In this document: positions 35,601 through 46,800 of the stretch, piece by piece
Layout of the letters: each line of letters starts with the position of its first letter
Numbering within the stretch: position 1 is the first letter of the stretch
Origin: Tieghemiomyces parasiticus
Lineage: Eukaryota; Kickxellomycota; Dimargaritomycetes; Dimargaritales; Dimargaritaceae
Length of the DNA stretch: 64,000 nt
Assembly: GCA_027575765.1 (NCBI GenBank)
Contig: JANBPT010000134.1
Location: 1-64,000, forward strand
Reading direction: 5' to 3'
Translations under genes and position numbers: made by a program
Notes under the pieces: generated by a model
Told to the model about the DNA's origin: nothing
Database searches by the model: none
The model's input: only the letters and a program-made list of their open reading frames with translations

Positions 35601-38396
35601 AGAGGAAAAAGGATGGACGATGACGGTGGGTCCAAAGAATGGGAATAGCCCACTCGTCGAGACAAGCTTGATCAACTTCTCCTCCATTCGGTACATCGTT
35701 CATAATCTAAGAGACGAATAGCGTTTCGTGAAGTGATAGGCGGAAAAGTGATCGCGGAAAGGCGGGAGGAGAGGCCGTTGCAACCAAGCGTCCACCACCG
35801 CTAGGGCTCAAGGTATGCCAGGCCGTTTTACGGCGGCGTTATGGCTTTGGTTTATCCCCTCCGCTTGACCTCTCTAGCTGGTTCTACACCGTACCAATCA
35901 TCCATATAGCTGTGGTCCCCATAATTTTCATCGTAAGCCCCCCCCCTCCCTTCCCATCCGCCCTACCATGGACATTGTGGCGTCAGCTGCGGGTGGAATG
36001 TGGGTTAGTGACAAGAGGAGCAGCCCGACCACAGTCGTTTACTGCCCGCCTGCGTATGACCAAATTCCTATAAAAGGGTTGGTAGGCAGGTGGTGAATTG
36101 GTATGGTGGGGTAGGGCAAAGAACACAGTAGTGGCACTCTTGCCATCGGATGTACCATCTACGGCCGCTACCTCTAGAGCTCGGGGGATTCCGGGGCGTT
36201 CTCTTCCATTCCCCAGCTTCGACTACACCTTCAGGTATATTGCAGTCGAAGCGGGCCAGGTGGGCGGTACAATTTGATAGGCACATATGGACTACAGATG
36301 GCGAACCCCCGTTGCTCCATTCCGTTAGGCGAGGGAAGGGGGAGAAGGGTGCTCCCAATCCTAGAGATCGATATTCGCCACCCACCGCCGATGCCGATGG
36401 ACACCTTTAGTCCACTCAACAGCCCAGCGATAAGTAAATCTATTTCCTCTCTTCCCTCCCTCTGGTCACCCCGCGTGTGCTTGCCCGAAAAAAACCGCCT
36501 GCCTTACGTAAAGCTACGCCACTTCGCGCCGCTCCTGTACCTCCAGATCGGAGGGGTATGATTTGCACATCCAGTCTGTTATGTGCCAATATGAGAAAGG
36601 AAGCGGACAAAAAATAGAGAGAGAGTGTGTGTGTGAGTGAGGGATATACCATGGCGGAGACCAGCTTGTAGTGAGGCTAGCCTGTAAGTTAATAGGCCAG
36701 TATCCACCGGCCAGCGCATCCAATTCGACCTATACAAGAGCTCTTAGAGCCTCGGGCTTCTGGTTTAGGGCGGGGGCGATGGGCCCTGGCATTTCGTCTG
36801 GGCTGTCTTCGAGTCATTGGGCTATTACGTAGGGGAGGTAAGCGGTGCCACAGACAACCCATAGTAACTCCTGGATACGTTAGCTAGTAGCAGTCCCGCG
36901 TAGGCATTCATCTACTTCCTGCCTTGAAACATTCTGTACTTGGTCCATGGCTCGGTGGAAAATAGAGGATGGCCCCTTCAGCTTACTACCTCCTTCCCCT
37001 TTTGCGGATCCACTGGGATCCACTATAGGCCAGTTCGAAAGACTAGGATGTGGCGTGTACGGACCTGCAGTTTTTATAAAAAATATAGTCGTAGGCGACC
37101 CAGAAGCACAGTACGTGTCTGTTTGAGCGCCGTAGTGCATTGAGAGCGTACCTGGATAGATATGCGTACCATACAATAGGTATTTTCTGCGATTTGGACA
37201 CATGGCAACGGTACCTTAGCTGCTAGTTAGCGAGTAGATATCGAGGGGTATACGACCTATGCATCAATATCTTTCCCACCTTAGACGACATACTAAAGAA
37301 GGGCTCAGCCTTAGGGTGCAATTAGCGCAATGGGTCTGTAGGTTTCCCGGAATAAACGAGTATCAGCAACGAGGGCACCTGATGTTGAAATTGGAAGAGT
37401 CTGTTGGCTCATTATAAGTGCGAATTCGACTGCGCCAGTGGCCAGACAAGAAGTGTCAATAAAGGGGAGTCGGACCTCATACTGCACAGCTTTACTCATT
37501 GGAAAAGAGGGGGCATAGGGGCGGACCATCCTTGCCGATTGATTTTCACCCACCCAGCCACCCACAAGGTAGTCATGTGGGAGTTGAATCATCCGTCCCA
37601 ATACATCAAACGCAATGTCGGTGACAGTGGGGTACAAAGACGAAAGTGGACCTCCATGGTCAAAGTTTAGTCCACTTGTACCGGGCGAGAGAGAGATAGA
37701 GAGGATGTGAATTTCGATCATGAGGGTTTCCCTTCCCCCTCGCTCTTCGCTGTGATCTCTGTTCCAGCTTTGCCCCCATCCAGCCCGTCGATCTCACACC
37801 ACGTAATATCCCCCTAAAGCTTGAATGAATTGTGGAAAAAAAACCTCAATTGTCGGGTAGCGTCAGGCCCCGACCGCCCTCGCAATCCTTTTGCGTAGTC
37901 TCAAACGTCGTATTGCCGACCTGACCGAGATCAGGTTAGATGATACAGGGCCTCCGGTTGGTATCGGCCATCTCCCATTACAACAATTCAACCTACTCCG
38001 CTATTATCTCGACAGTGCACCTCTACATCTATGTAACAAAATTTGGAAACCCGTATGATTAGTAAAGTCAATTTAATTACAACCCCAAAACGGAGTGTGG
38101 AGAATGCGCATACTATGCTGTTTAGCACAGCCGGACAGAGCTATAGGCTATCAAGCCACAACGGGCACCAGCTTATGGAGAGTGGATTAGGGAAACTTGG
38201 GAAGTAGCGGCAGCGTGGGGATGTTGAGGGGTAGCTCTCCGACGGGGAAGGATGTGGTGGTAGTTGTTCTGGTTTTGTATGTTACACAGCCCGCGACCCT
38301 GTGAGCCCCTGTAGCGGCCCGGAAACTCTCCACGTACGTTTTGGCCTACAAGGGCGCTTCTCTCGTGTGTCAAATATAAGGAAAGAGCGCGAAGTA
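32623..38396. other. 5.8-kb gene-poor region
   Basis: No exon I can support. From 32.6 to about 35.4 kb the plus strand is heavily purine-rich, so every minus-strand frame reads as Pro/Ser/Leu/His-rich leader-like sequence, including a 225-codon frame at 32782-33459. A (TA)n run is at 33795-33811. A TATAAAAG at 36066-36073 on plus is well formed, but the 86-codon frame after it (36150-36410) has no domain. 37.3-38.1 kb is AT-richer and empty. Confidence 0.35.
32945..32953 (-). promoter_or_regulatory. TATA-like element upstream of DBF4
   Basis: TATATATAA on the minus strand about 325 bases before the DBF4 ATG, within C/T-rich (minus-strand) sequence. A consensus donor GTAAGT on the minus strand at 33326-33321 might instead indicate a longer leader with a 5' UTR intron. 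Confidence 0.35.
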
Positions 38397-38636
38397 TCAC
38401 TCTCCTTGTTCCGAATGTTGACCCCCGTTCGCAATTTTGTTCATAGCTTTCTGTGCCAGACCCTCAGCAACTCCTGCGACCACCGTGGAACCAGCACCAC
38501 GAAGTGTTTGCGAGCGACGGAGTTTGCTAGCGACCCTAGTAAGCTTGCCTGGCTTGGGGGCTGCAGCCTCGGCATGGGTCGCGAGAAGAGCCGCGGAGAG
38601 CAGAACCAGAGTAATAGAGAAACGGTTGAAGAGCAT
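38397..38636 (-). CDS. Small secreted cationic protein
   Basis: 79 residues from the ATG at 38636 (MLFNRFSITLVLLSAALL). A classical signal peptide with a likely cut after THAEA leaves a ~55-residue mature chain. The chain has no cysteine, is rich in Lys/Arg in its first half (PKPGKLTRVASKLRRSQTLR), has an Ala/Gly/Val-rich middle and ends acidic (QHSEQGE). A TATA box (TATAAG, 38839-38834) and C/T-rich leader support transcription. No family recognised; amphipathic basic secreted peptide, role unknown. Confidence 0.65.
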   Translation of the reverse strand: MLFNRFSITLVLLSAALLATHAEAAAPKPGKLTRVASKLRRSQTLRGAGSTVVAGVAEGLAQKAMNKIANGGQHSEQGE

Positions 38637-40085
38637 GGTGATAATGGGCAACGTAGAAAAGCGAGGGTGTGGTGGAGGTAGAATGCGCTAAGTAGAAATG
38701 TTGGAAACGGTATTGATACTAACGGTGTATAGTGCTGTGGTCGTGAGTATGCGGTGCGATGCATATGCAGTGGATGAGAGGGGAAGAAAGTGAAGATATC
38801 GGCGAGGAAGGGAGGGAGGAGACCACACTGCTTCTTATATCTAAGCGGAGATGCCGGTGGCCGCCGTCATAAGGCTAGAGCAGGCCTGTGCGGTGGATTA
38901 GCCCTCCTCCCCTCTGGTGAAGGGGTGTGGGGCAAGGCCAGTTTGGCATCGGAAGCACAGCACTAAGCCTCCGCATCCTCTTTGTTATTGCGGTGAGGGA
39001 GAGGTGGGTCTATGCGGCAATGCCCACGGCTCCGTTGGTGGGCGAAGGTCACAAAAGGCTGGAGGGAGGATGTCAGTGTGAAGAGGAGTCTGGTTAAAAT
39101 ATTAAGCGGCCGGTCAATTTACGACGGAATAATGGGTATTGATACAAAGAATCTGTTCAATTTAATGTGTATTTGGGCCCGAGACAATGGTTGGTGTACA
39201 CTAGTCCGAAGAGAAGACAGCAATCCAAGCCTTTATATTACAAATGTGTTGGCGGGGCTACACGATAATTAGCTCAGCCAGTGATGGCTGCCCCTCTTCC
39301 TCCCTCCATCTTTTCCCATCAACGCCCACACAAGGTTAAAGCAGCAGGCCGCATGGTGAGAAGTACACTTGGGTGGCACCCTTCTCCGTGGTCACTACTA
39401 TAACATCAACTTTGACATGTCGGGTGGAAGAGCGTTTAACCCTGCTTCGGTCAGCCCTCAGAGTTCAGGTTATAGTGGAGTGTGTATTGCGCTGGATATT
39501 ACAACGCCGTATCCAATGGCCTGCTAATAGGAAAAAGCCGATCTCGTCGCTACCAGCAGCCCCAAGGCGGTGGGTCGTTTACGTCGAAATCACCGAGGCC
39601 AAAACAAATGGGAGAGAGGGACACCAGGTCGATAGTGGTACCAGATACAGGCTGGTGATTATATTATATTCTTTGTTGGGAAGATTGGCTTTAACGTAAA
39701 TTCATTTATCCTAAAATAATCATAATTGATGCGACCACTCGATGGTGCCAACAAAGGCATTACATGGACGTGGCTATACTGGTTTCCGGGTGGGAGCCTA
39801 CAGGCCTGTGACCAATAGAGGCTACCCTTAGACTCCTCCTAGCAGCATGGATAGCCCCAACTTAACCGACGGAATAGGTTAGCATATTTGAGATTGCGAT
39901 TGGAACGAACTATATTCATGCGTTGGTGTTGTTACAGCTGAAGTTAAAACGGTATACGGAGAACATAAAAAAATAGTGGGCGAGGGCGATGGGTGTCGAG
40001 AAGTATCGGTCGAATAAAACTAAAAAAAAAAAAGGAGTGCAGGGTTCCAATCTCTCGTCAAGGGGCCAAGGGTCACCGGGGCAAT
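38637..40085. other. Promoter and AT-rich spacer
   Basis: Besides the TATA box of the small secreted gene I see nothing coding. 39.05-39.95 kb is AT-rich. Open frames at 39012-39272 and 39373-39699 show no domain. Confidence 0.4.
38834..38839 (-). promoter_or_regulatory. TATA box of the small secreted protein gene
   Basis: GATATAAGAAG on the minus strand, ~200 bases before the ATG, in an otherwise GC-rich area. Confidence 0.5.
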
Positions 40086-41768
40086 TCATTCGGTGATGGT
40101 CTGAGCTACCGAGGACAGAGTGGACCTGGCAGCCGACGGCACCCGGACAGGACGCAAAGCCCGCAGGGTAGCCGGTATGGAGGGCGGAAGGGCAGTGACA
40201 TTTGAGGCAACGGGAGCGGTACCGGTTCCCTCCTTCCCCTCCGCCGGACAAGACGGTTGGGCATGCCGGTCGAAAAAGTCCATCTGCTGGCCAAACCGGT
40301 GGTACAAAATCTCGGCGCGTCGCAAGGTCGCCGACAGGTCGATGGTACCCGAGAGGTCGTTAATATACTTGAGAATCTCGTCAAACGCAGCCAGATTCTC
40401 GGCAATTACGTCGGCGTGCTGGTCCAAAATGGCGAGGGCCACAAAATAATAAAAGTGCGGGGTCAGGTGGTCGCTCCAGAGAACCTCCCATAGGACGAGG
40501 ATATCGGCGAAGGCAAACTCGCGCTTAAACCAGATGAGTAGCCACCGGAACGCGCAAAACATGTTGTCAGCGTCATGGTCAACCAGAAACTGGTAGAAGC
40601 GCGGGAGCATAAACTGTGTCAGGTCGCAGAGCGTCTGGAGCTGCTTGTGCATGCCCGCCTGGTCGCGCCGGAAATTGGGCTCCATGCGGTCCATGAAGGC
40701 CACAAAACACCAAAACGTCTCCACCTCGTCCTGCATCACCGCATAGATGGGCGCCAGTAAATCGCTCATGCCTTGCACATAGCCGAGGTCTCGGTTGTGA
40801 TAGTGATAGCTCATGAGAATGTCCTTCATAATTTCTAGATTGGCGTTGGTTCCCGGGAGACCTGAGGTTTCGGACGACGCGGTATCCTCGTCCGTGGCTG
40901 GGGGCGAATCGCCACCATCGCGGTCGCCAGCGGCACGAGGGGGGGTCGGACTGTCGCTGGCGGCAAACAACGAGACGGTGCGGTCGGTTCGTAGGACATC
41001 CTTCTCGATCCGACTGCACTGTTCTTTAAATTCCGCCGTCTCATGCTCGGCTGGCCGGTTGAGCCAGCGGGCCTTGATGTCGTAGTACTCGTTGGTGAGC
41101 CGCGTGCGGAGGATGTAGCGCCCAGCCTCGTCGGAGCCCCACGGATACAGGCCTAGTAGAAACTTCCACACCTCGGGGCGGATGTCCGGGTCTACCCCGC
41201 CGGCAAACACGGCGCGCCGGACCTCGTCGGCGGTGACCGTCAACTGGCCCGGCCGGAAATTAGTGTCATCCGACCTGCGGGTACCGTCGGTTGTAGGAGT
41301 ATCAAGGGCAAAGAACCCAACCCACCGTTCGGCACTGAGCGGTTGGTTGGAGCGAACGAGGGGCGGGGCGGCCGACGAGGTAAGAATTTCAAACTCGCCG
41401 CACTCGGTTTGCTCGGCGAGCCACTCCTGCCACACGCTGGCCTGTAAGGGCGAGCCGCCGTCGGGTCCCAGCGACGTGGCTTGGTGCTGGGCATGGCCAG
41501 GCCGCTCAGCCTCGGCGCGGGCAAAGTGCGACGAGGCCCATTTAGCCAGGTACACCCGGGCACTCTCGTAGTCATCGCAGACCTCCTGGGCGCCCCGAGG
41601 GACCTGCACGTGCGATACCAGGGCCGACGGAAGCAGTGGAACTAGGGGTCGGCCGAGCGGATGCTCGAGGAGGTGGGCCGTCGACTCGCGGTAGAACCGG
41701 GTCACCCGCGAGAGTCGCTCGAGAACGGTCCAGCTCAGCTCCTTGACAGCGTCGTTGAGCGGGTCCAT
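40086..41768 (-). CDS. TBC-domain Rab GTPase-activating protein, Gyp7/TBC1D15 type
   Basis: Single exon, 560 residues, first ATG at 41768. The first ~50 residues (LSWTVLERLSRVTRFYREST, then HPLGRPLVPLLP) match the segment before the TBC domain in Gyp7/TBC1D15 proteins. The TBC domain runs from ~189 (GGVDPDIRPEVWKFLLGLYP) to ~505. The arginine finger is in IEKDVLRTDRT (R260) and the glutamine finger in GYVQGMSDL (Q332), so both catalytic residues are intact. An acidic/Ser insert (~270-310) lies between them, as in this subfamily. The N-terminal DUF3548 half of Gyp7 is absent and no exon for it was seen upstream. It should stimulate GTP hydrolysis by a Rab such as Ypt7/Rab7. Confidence 0.92.
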   Translation of the reverse strand: MDPLNDAVKELSWTVLERLSRVTRFYRESTAHLLEHPLGRPLVPLLPSALVSHVQVPRGAQEVCDDYESARVYLAKWASSHFARAEAERPGHAQHQATSLGPDGGSPLQASVWQEWLAEQTECGEFEILTSSAAPPLVRSNQPLSAERWVGFFALDTPTTDGTRRSDDTNFRPGQLTVTADEVRRAVFAGGVDPDIRPEVWKFLLGLYPWGSDEAGRYILRTRLTNEYYDIKARWLNRPAEHETAEFKEQCSRIEKDVLRTDRTVSLFAASDSPTPPRAAGDRDGGDSPPATDEDTASSETSGLPGTNANLEIMKDILMSYHYHNRDLGYVQGMSDLLAPIYAVMQDEVETFWCFVAFMDRMEPNFRRDQAGMHKQLQTLCDLTQFMLPRFYQFLVDHDADNMFCAFRWLLIWFKREFAFADILVLWEVLWSDHLTPHFYYFVALAILDQHADVIAENLAAFDEILKYINDLSGTIDLSATLRRAEILYHRFGQQMDFFDRHAQPSCPAEGKEGTGTAPVASNVTALPPSIPATLRALRPVRVPSAARSTLSSVAQTITE

Positions 41769-42213
41769 TCAGGAAAGTAGGTTACGGGCAGAGTCGGAGC
41801 GGGAAATAGGGGGACTGGTGGTAGAGTAATGGGTGGACAGTGTCGGAGAGATGTAGTTACCAACCAGAAATGTAGGCAGGTGCTATAATGGGCTGAACGG
41901 GTGGAACGTGGAGTTAACGTAAAGGTTGGTCACGGAAGGAATGGGGAGAGGCGGAGGGCGAGAGGACTGTTGGGTGTATGCCAACATTGAGACCGCATTG
42001 CTTGGCAACTCCAAGGGTAAGAGCAAGTAAGCGTGGTGCGCAGCAGCCGCCGATCGTGCGGACGGGTGGGTGGCGATGGTGATAAGCCCCCATGGTGGGC
42101 GGGACAGTGGCCCCGATGGGCGGTAACGTGATATTGCGGCTGGCTGCTTTTGGCAGGTGGACTGGCAGGGCCTCCCTCCCGTCTCCTACACAAGCTGCTC
42201 CATCCCTATAGAT

Positions 42214-42285
42214 GGTTCACCGCAGGCTGCCGCGCTACCAAGTCCGGCAGGGGTGTTAAACCACTGAGCTCTACACGGGTGAACC
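42214..42285 (-). other. tRNA-like cloverleaf lacking a T arm
   Basis: Exactly 72 nt on the minus strand. An acceptor-like stem pairs GGTTCAC with GTGAACC. A D-arm-like hairpin GTGT/ACAC has loop AGAGCTCAGTGGTTTA, and a second hairpin CTGCCG/CGGCAG has a 12-base loop. No B box (GGTTCGA) and no T stem, and the anticodon loop is too long. It may be a tRNA-derived relic or a chance fold. Confidence 0.25.
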
Positions 42286-42843
42286 TAAACCGGCACCATT
42301 GACTTTCCGCAAGACCCTCCCCCCTGCGTGTCGGCCGCAGCAGCGTAGATGATCCAGCAGTTGCACCACTACCGTTGTAAACTGTAGCGTGGCCATCAAG
42401 GTTAGCAGCCCCCCAGTCTGCTTACATATACTTCCTTCCCCCACAGGGCCCGATTACCAGCAGCGGACTCTTTTGGAAGCCATTGGACGTAGGCCCACCC
42501 CAGAGCCGCGAGCTAACGCACTTGAGTGGGTCGCGGGCGATAAGGAGCGACACTCGTGCCGATCTTCCCTACCCCCACGGACCCTGCCGGCTTGCCTGGC
42601 GCTTCTAATCCTGCTGTGAAATGGAAGGCCGGTTACCTCAAGCCGCCCCGCTCCCCACGGCCAACCATAAAACCTAATGCCCCCGTCGCCTGTCCCCTAC
42701 TTTCCCACCTGACGGATATCGTGAGTTTTTTTTTCCCACCAATTTCCCCTCTGACTGCACGAGGTGGTACGCGGGGGTCTATTGGTTTTGGGGGTCTCAT
42801 CAAGCGCCCACCTTCCGCCAACCAACCACCAGTCCGCGCCAGG

Positions 42844-42851
42844 TATAAAAG
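42844..42851 (+). promoter_or_regulatory. TATA box, probable RPB1 promoter
   Basis: TATAAAAG followed by C/T-rich leader with no intervening gene before the RPB1 start 1.05 kb downstream. Confidence 0.5.
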
Positions 42852-43623
42852 GTCCACCGCCTCTCCGCTCGTGGCTCTTCTTTCTCTGTCGGCGGTGTTG
42901 GTCTAGTCTTATTATTATTTTTACTTCTCCACCTCTGCACGCGAGAACCTCCGCCTACCCAGCGCTCCTTCATTTCCTGTTACTGTTGTGTGTGCGACCA
43001 GGACCTTTGAGGGACAGTTTCTGGCATAGTTGCGCGTTCATTCGGGGAGTGCCTATTCAAAATCACACCAACCAAAATAGAAAATCCATCTTCCGGACTC
43101 TGTAGGTTCAGCCCCTTTGTAACCGCGGCAGCCCTAACGTGTACGCGATCCGGCGTTGCCTTGAACCAGGTCATCTCGCCGCACTAGGAGAGTAGTAGCC
43201 GCCCTGCGTGCTCCTCATCCCGCCCAGTAAAAGCTTCTCCCGCTTGCACCCGTGTCATCTGTCCGCCCCGGGATTGGACGGGCCGTCTTCGGCACAAGCC
43301 ACTTCCGCCCAGGTCTCTTTACCTGGCTTTGTCCACCACTGCCATAGCCCTTCTGGTCATATTCCCCGCGCCAGCTTTCTCTCGTTACCGCCCGCCATTC
43401 CCTCTACCTGCCCACTTCTCCACATCTGCCACTTACGCGTTCCATTCCGGCCTAGCCGTCACCCTCAACCTCTCTATCTCTCGCCACTCGCCGTCTTATT
43501 ATCCTCCAATCACACCATTCTCATTATTAGAACCACCCTGATTTATTAGCTATCAACGTCAACTACTTATACGGGCTTCACGGCTGCTATCGAATACGAG
43601 CGCTGCAACGGTCCCTCCGATTG

Positions 43624-43732
43624 GTAAGTACTGCCTAGTCTGGCCCCTACGGATCCCTCAGCACTGATCCGTCTAGGCTCTGCTAACTAATCCTCGCCTA
43701 TACCATTTTCCCTTTTTTTCCCGCGCGGCTAG
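43624..43732 (+). other. 5' UTR intron of RPB1
   Basis: Donor TTG/GTAAGT, branch site TGCTAACTAA at 43681-43690, a pyrimidine tract and acceptor GGCTAG. 109 bases, inside the leader, 165 bases before the ATG. Confidence 0.65.
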
Positions 43733-43897
43733 ATTCGTCCCCAATACTCTCTCACCCCTGCCACGTCGTGTTGATAGCGTGATTGACGGCCTCACCAGCC
43801 TGACTACCATTCCTTCCGTGCGCATATACGCGCCTGCCGCTCCCTACCATACTTTAAGCGTCTCTCACCTCCTACCTCGTAGGCCTGTGTCGACACA

Positions 43898-46800
43898 ATG
43901 AGTATGAGTTACCAGTTCGCGCACTCACCCGCCCCCCTGCGGCGGGTGAACTATGTCCAGTTTGGCATCTTGTCGCCAGACGAAATTGTAAGTGATATAA
44001 TGCCCTCCCCCCTTTAGTAGCCCTGTTACCTGACTGGGGGATTCGATGGGCGACCCCGTGGTGTGGGTCAGCGGCTCGGGTGATTAGGGTGATGTGGCGT
44101 GCATGGCGAGGAGCATAGGTTCCTATCATGCGTGCCACTGTTGCCACTACCGCCGCCTCGCCTACTTCCCTTCCTTTCTTCCGCCAACCTATACTGACAT
44201 GATTTTGATCGTCCGTGGCATGTCCGGCAATCTACTTCCGCCCGGTTGCGTCTCCAGAAAGCCATGTCAGTGGCTCAGATTGAGCACCCAGAGGTCATGG
44301 AAGAGGGGACCCAGAAGCTCAAGATCGGAGGCCTCCTCGACCCCCGCCTAGGCACCATTGACCGCAACTTCAAGTGCCAGACCTGCGGTGAGAACATGAC
44401 CGAGTGTCCCGGCCACTTTGGCCACGTCGAATTGGCAAAGCCTGTATACCACATCGGCTTCATCATCAAGATCAAGAAGATCCTCGAGTGCGTTTGCTTT
44501 CACTGTTCGCGCCTTAAGATTGACGTAGGCGACGTACGGTTCGCCCGTGCCCGTAAACACCGTGACCCTAAACGCCGACTCAAAGAGATCCACGCCTTGT
44601 GCCACGGCAAGAAGCGATGCGAACCCTCGGCCATTGACGTCGGCCTAGGCGACACCAAGGAATCCTTAGACAACGGGGAGCAGGCGGCCGCTGCTGCCGC
44701 CAAGCGTGCAACCCAGAGCCGCGACATTCCCGAGGCCTGTGGCCAGCAGCACCCAGTCATCCGCAAGGAGGGCCTCAAACTCACTACCGTGCTCAAGACC
44801 AAGGGCGACGACGGCGTCGCGTCAGAAACCAAACTCAACATCTCGGCCGCCCACGCCATGCAGGTTCTCAAGCGCATCTCGGACCGTGACCTAATCGACC
44901 TGGGCCTGTCCCCAGACTGGGCCCGCCCCGAGTGGATGATCATCTCGTGCCTCCCGGTCCCGCCGCCTGCGGTCCGCCCGAGCATCCAGATGGACGGTAC
45001 CAGCCGCGGAGAGGACGATCTGACACACAAACTGAGTGACATCCTCAAGGCCAACGTGCGTGTGCGCTCCTGCGAGACGGAAGGCGCCCCGCAGCATGTC
45101 CTGGAGGAGTTTGAGCAGCTCCTGCAGTTCCACATTGCCACCTACATGAACAACGACGCCTCGGGCATCCCACAGGCCCTACAGAAGTCGGGCCGCCCGC
45201 TCAAATCCATCCGTGCTCGCCTTAAGGGTAAGGAGGGCCGCCTGCGCGGTAACCTGATGGGCAAGCGCGTCGACTTCTCGGCGCGCACGGTCATCACGGG
45301 TGACCCTAACTTGTCCATCGACGAGGTGGGCGTCCCGCGCAGCATCGCGCGCAACCTGACCTACCCCGATATCGTCACTCCGTACAATATCCACCAGCTC
45401 CAGCAGTGCGTGCGCAACGGTCCCAATCAGCACCCAGGTGCCAAGTATGTGGTGCGCGACAACGGCGACCGCGTAGACTTGCGCTACAACAAGCTGGGCC
45501 ACGAGATCCCTCTGCAGTACGGCTGGCGCGTCGAGCGCCACCTGGTGTCGGGTGACTTTATCATATTCAACCGTCAGCCTTCACTACACAAGATGTCCAT
45601 GATGGGTCACCGCATCCGCGTCATGCCGTACTCTACGTTCCGCCTCAACCTGTCTGTCACCTCGCCCTACAACGCCGACTTTGACGGCGACGAGATGAAC
45701 TTGCACGTGCCGCAGTCGGAGGAGACCCGGGCTGAGATCCGTGAGATCTGCATGGTTCCCAAGAACATCGTGTCCCCGCAGGCCAACAAACCCGTAATGG
45801 GCATCGTGCAGGACACGCTGTGTGCGGTACGCCGGTTCACTAAGCGCGACACCTTCGTGGAGTATGACGTAGTGATGAACATGCTGCTCTGGCTTCCCGA
45901 CTGGGACGGTACCATTCCGCAGCCAGCCATCCTCAAGCCCAGGCCGCTGTGGACGGGTAAGCAGCTCTTCAGCCTCATCATCCCCGCCGGCATCAATTGC
46001 CAGCGCTACCACTCGACCCACCCGGACGATGAGAAGACCGATATCTCGCCAGGTGACACCAAGGTCATCATTGAGGACGGTGAGCTAGTGGCCGGCATCG
46101 TGTGTAAGAAGACCATCGGTGCCACCGAGGGTGGCCTGATCCACGTTATCATGCTGGAGCGCGGCCCCGAGGTGTGCATGAGGTTCTTCAATGGTACCCA
46201 GACTGTCATCAACTACTGGTTCCTGCATAATGGCTTCAGCATCGGTATCGGCGATACCATTGCGGACCCGCGCACCGCCGAGCACATCACGAGTACTATC
46301 GCCAGCGCCAAGCAGCGAGTTAACGAGATCATCATGACCGCTCAGCAGAACAAGCTGGAGTGCCTGGCCGGCATGACCATCCGTGAATCCTTCGAGAGTA
46401 AGGTCAACGTGGAACTCAACCGCGCCCGCGACGACGCCGGTAAATCGGCTCAGAAGAACCTCAAGGAGGACAACAACGTGCGCCAGATGGTGGTGTCTGG
46501 GTCCAAGGGCAGTTACATCAACGTGTCCCAGATGACGGCCTGTGTGGGGCAGCAGAACGTGGAAGGCAAGCGTATTCCGTTCGGTTTCAAGAACCGCACC
46601 CTGCCGCATTACGCTAAGGACGATTATGGGCCCGAGAGTCGTGGCTTCGTGGAGAACTCGTACCTGCGCGGCCTGACCCCGCAGGAGTTCTTTTTTCACG
46701 CCATGGGTGGGCGCGAGGGTCTCATCGACACGGCGGTCAAGACGGCCGAGACTGGGTACATCCAGCGCCGCCTCATCAAGGCCCTTGAGGACTGCATGGT

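Larger units (their letters stand above)
41769..43897. promoter_or_regulatory. Divergent region between TBC gene and RPB1
   Basis: 2.1 kb between two start codons pointing apart. It holds the tRNA-like fold at 42214-42285, a TATA box at 42844 and the RPB1 leader with an intron at 43624-43732. From 42860 on the plus strand is C/T-rich. Confidence 0.5.

Noticed and set aside
36150..36410. 86-codon frame after a TATA box
   Set aside because: No domain; composition not distinct from overlapping frames.
37311..37721. 136-codon minus frame
   Set aside because: No recognisable motif and no splice or promoter support; possible but unsupported.
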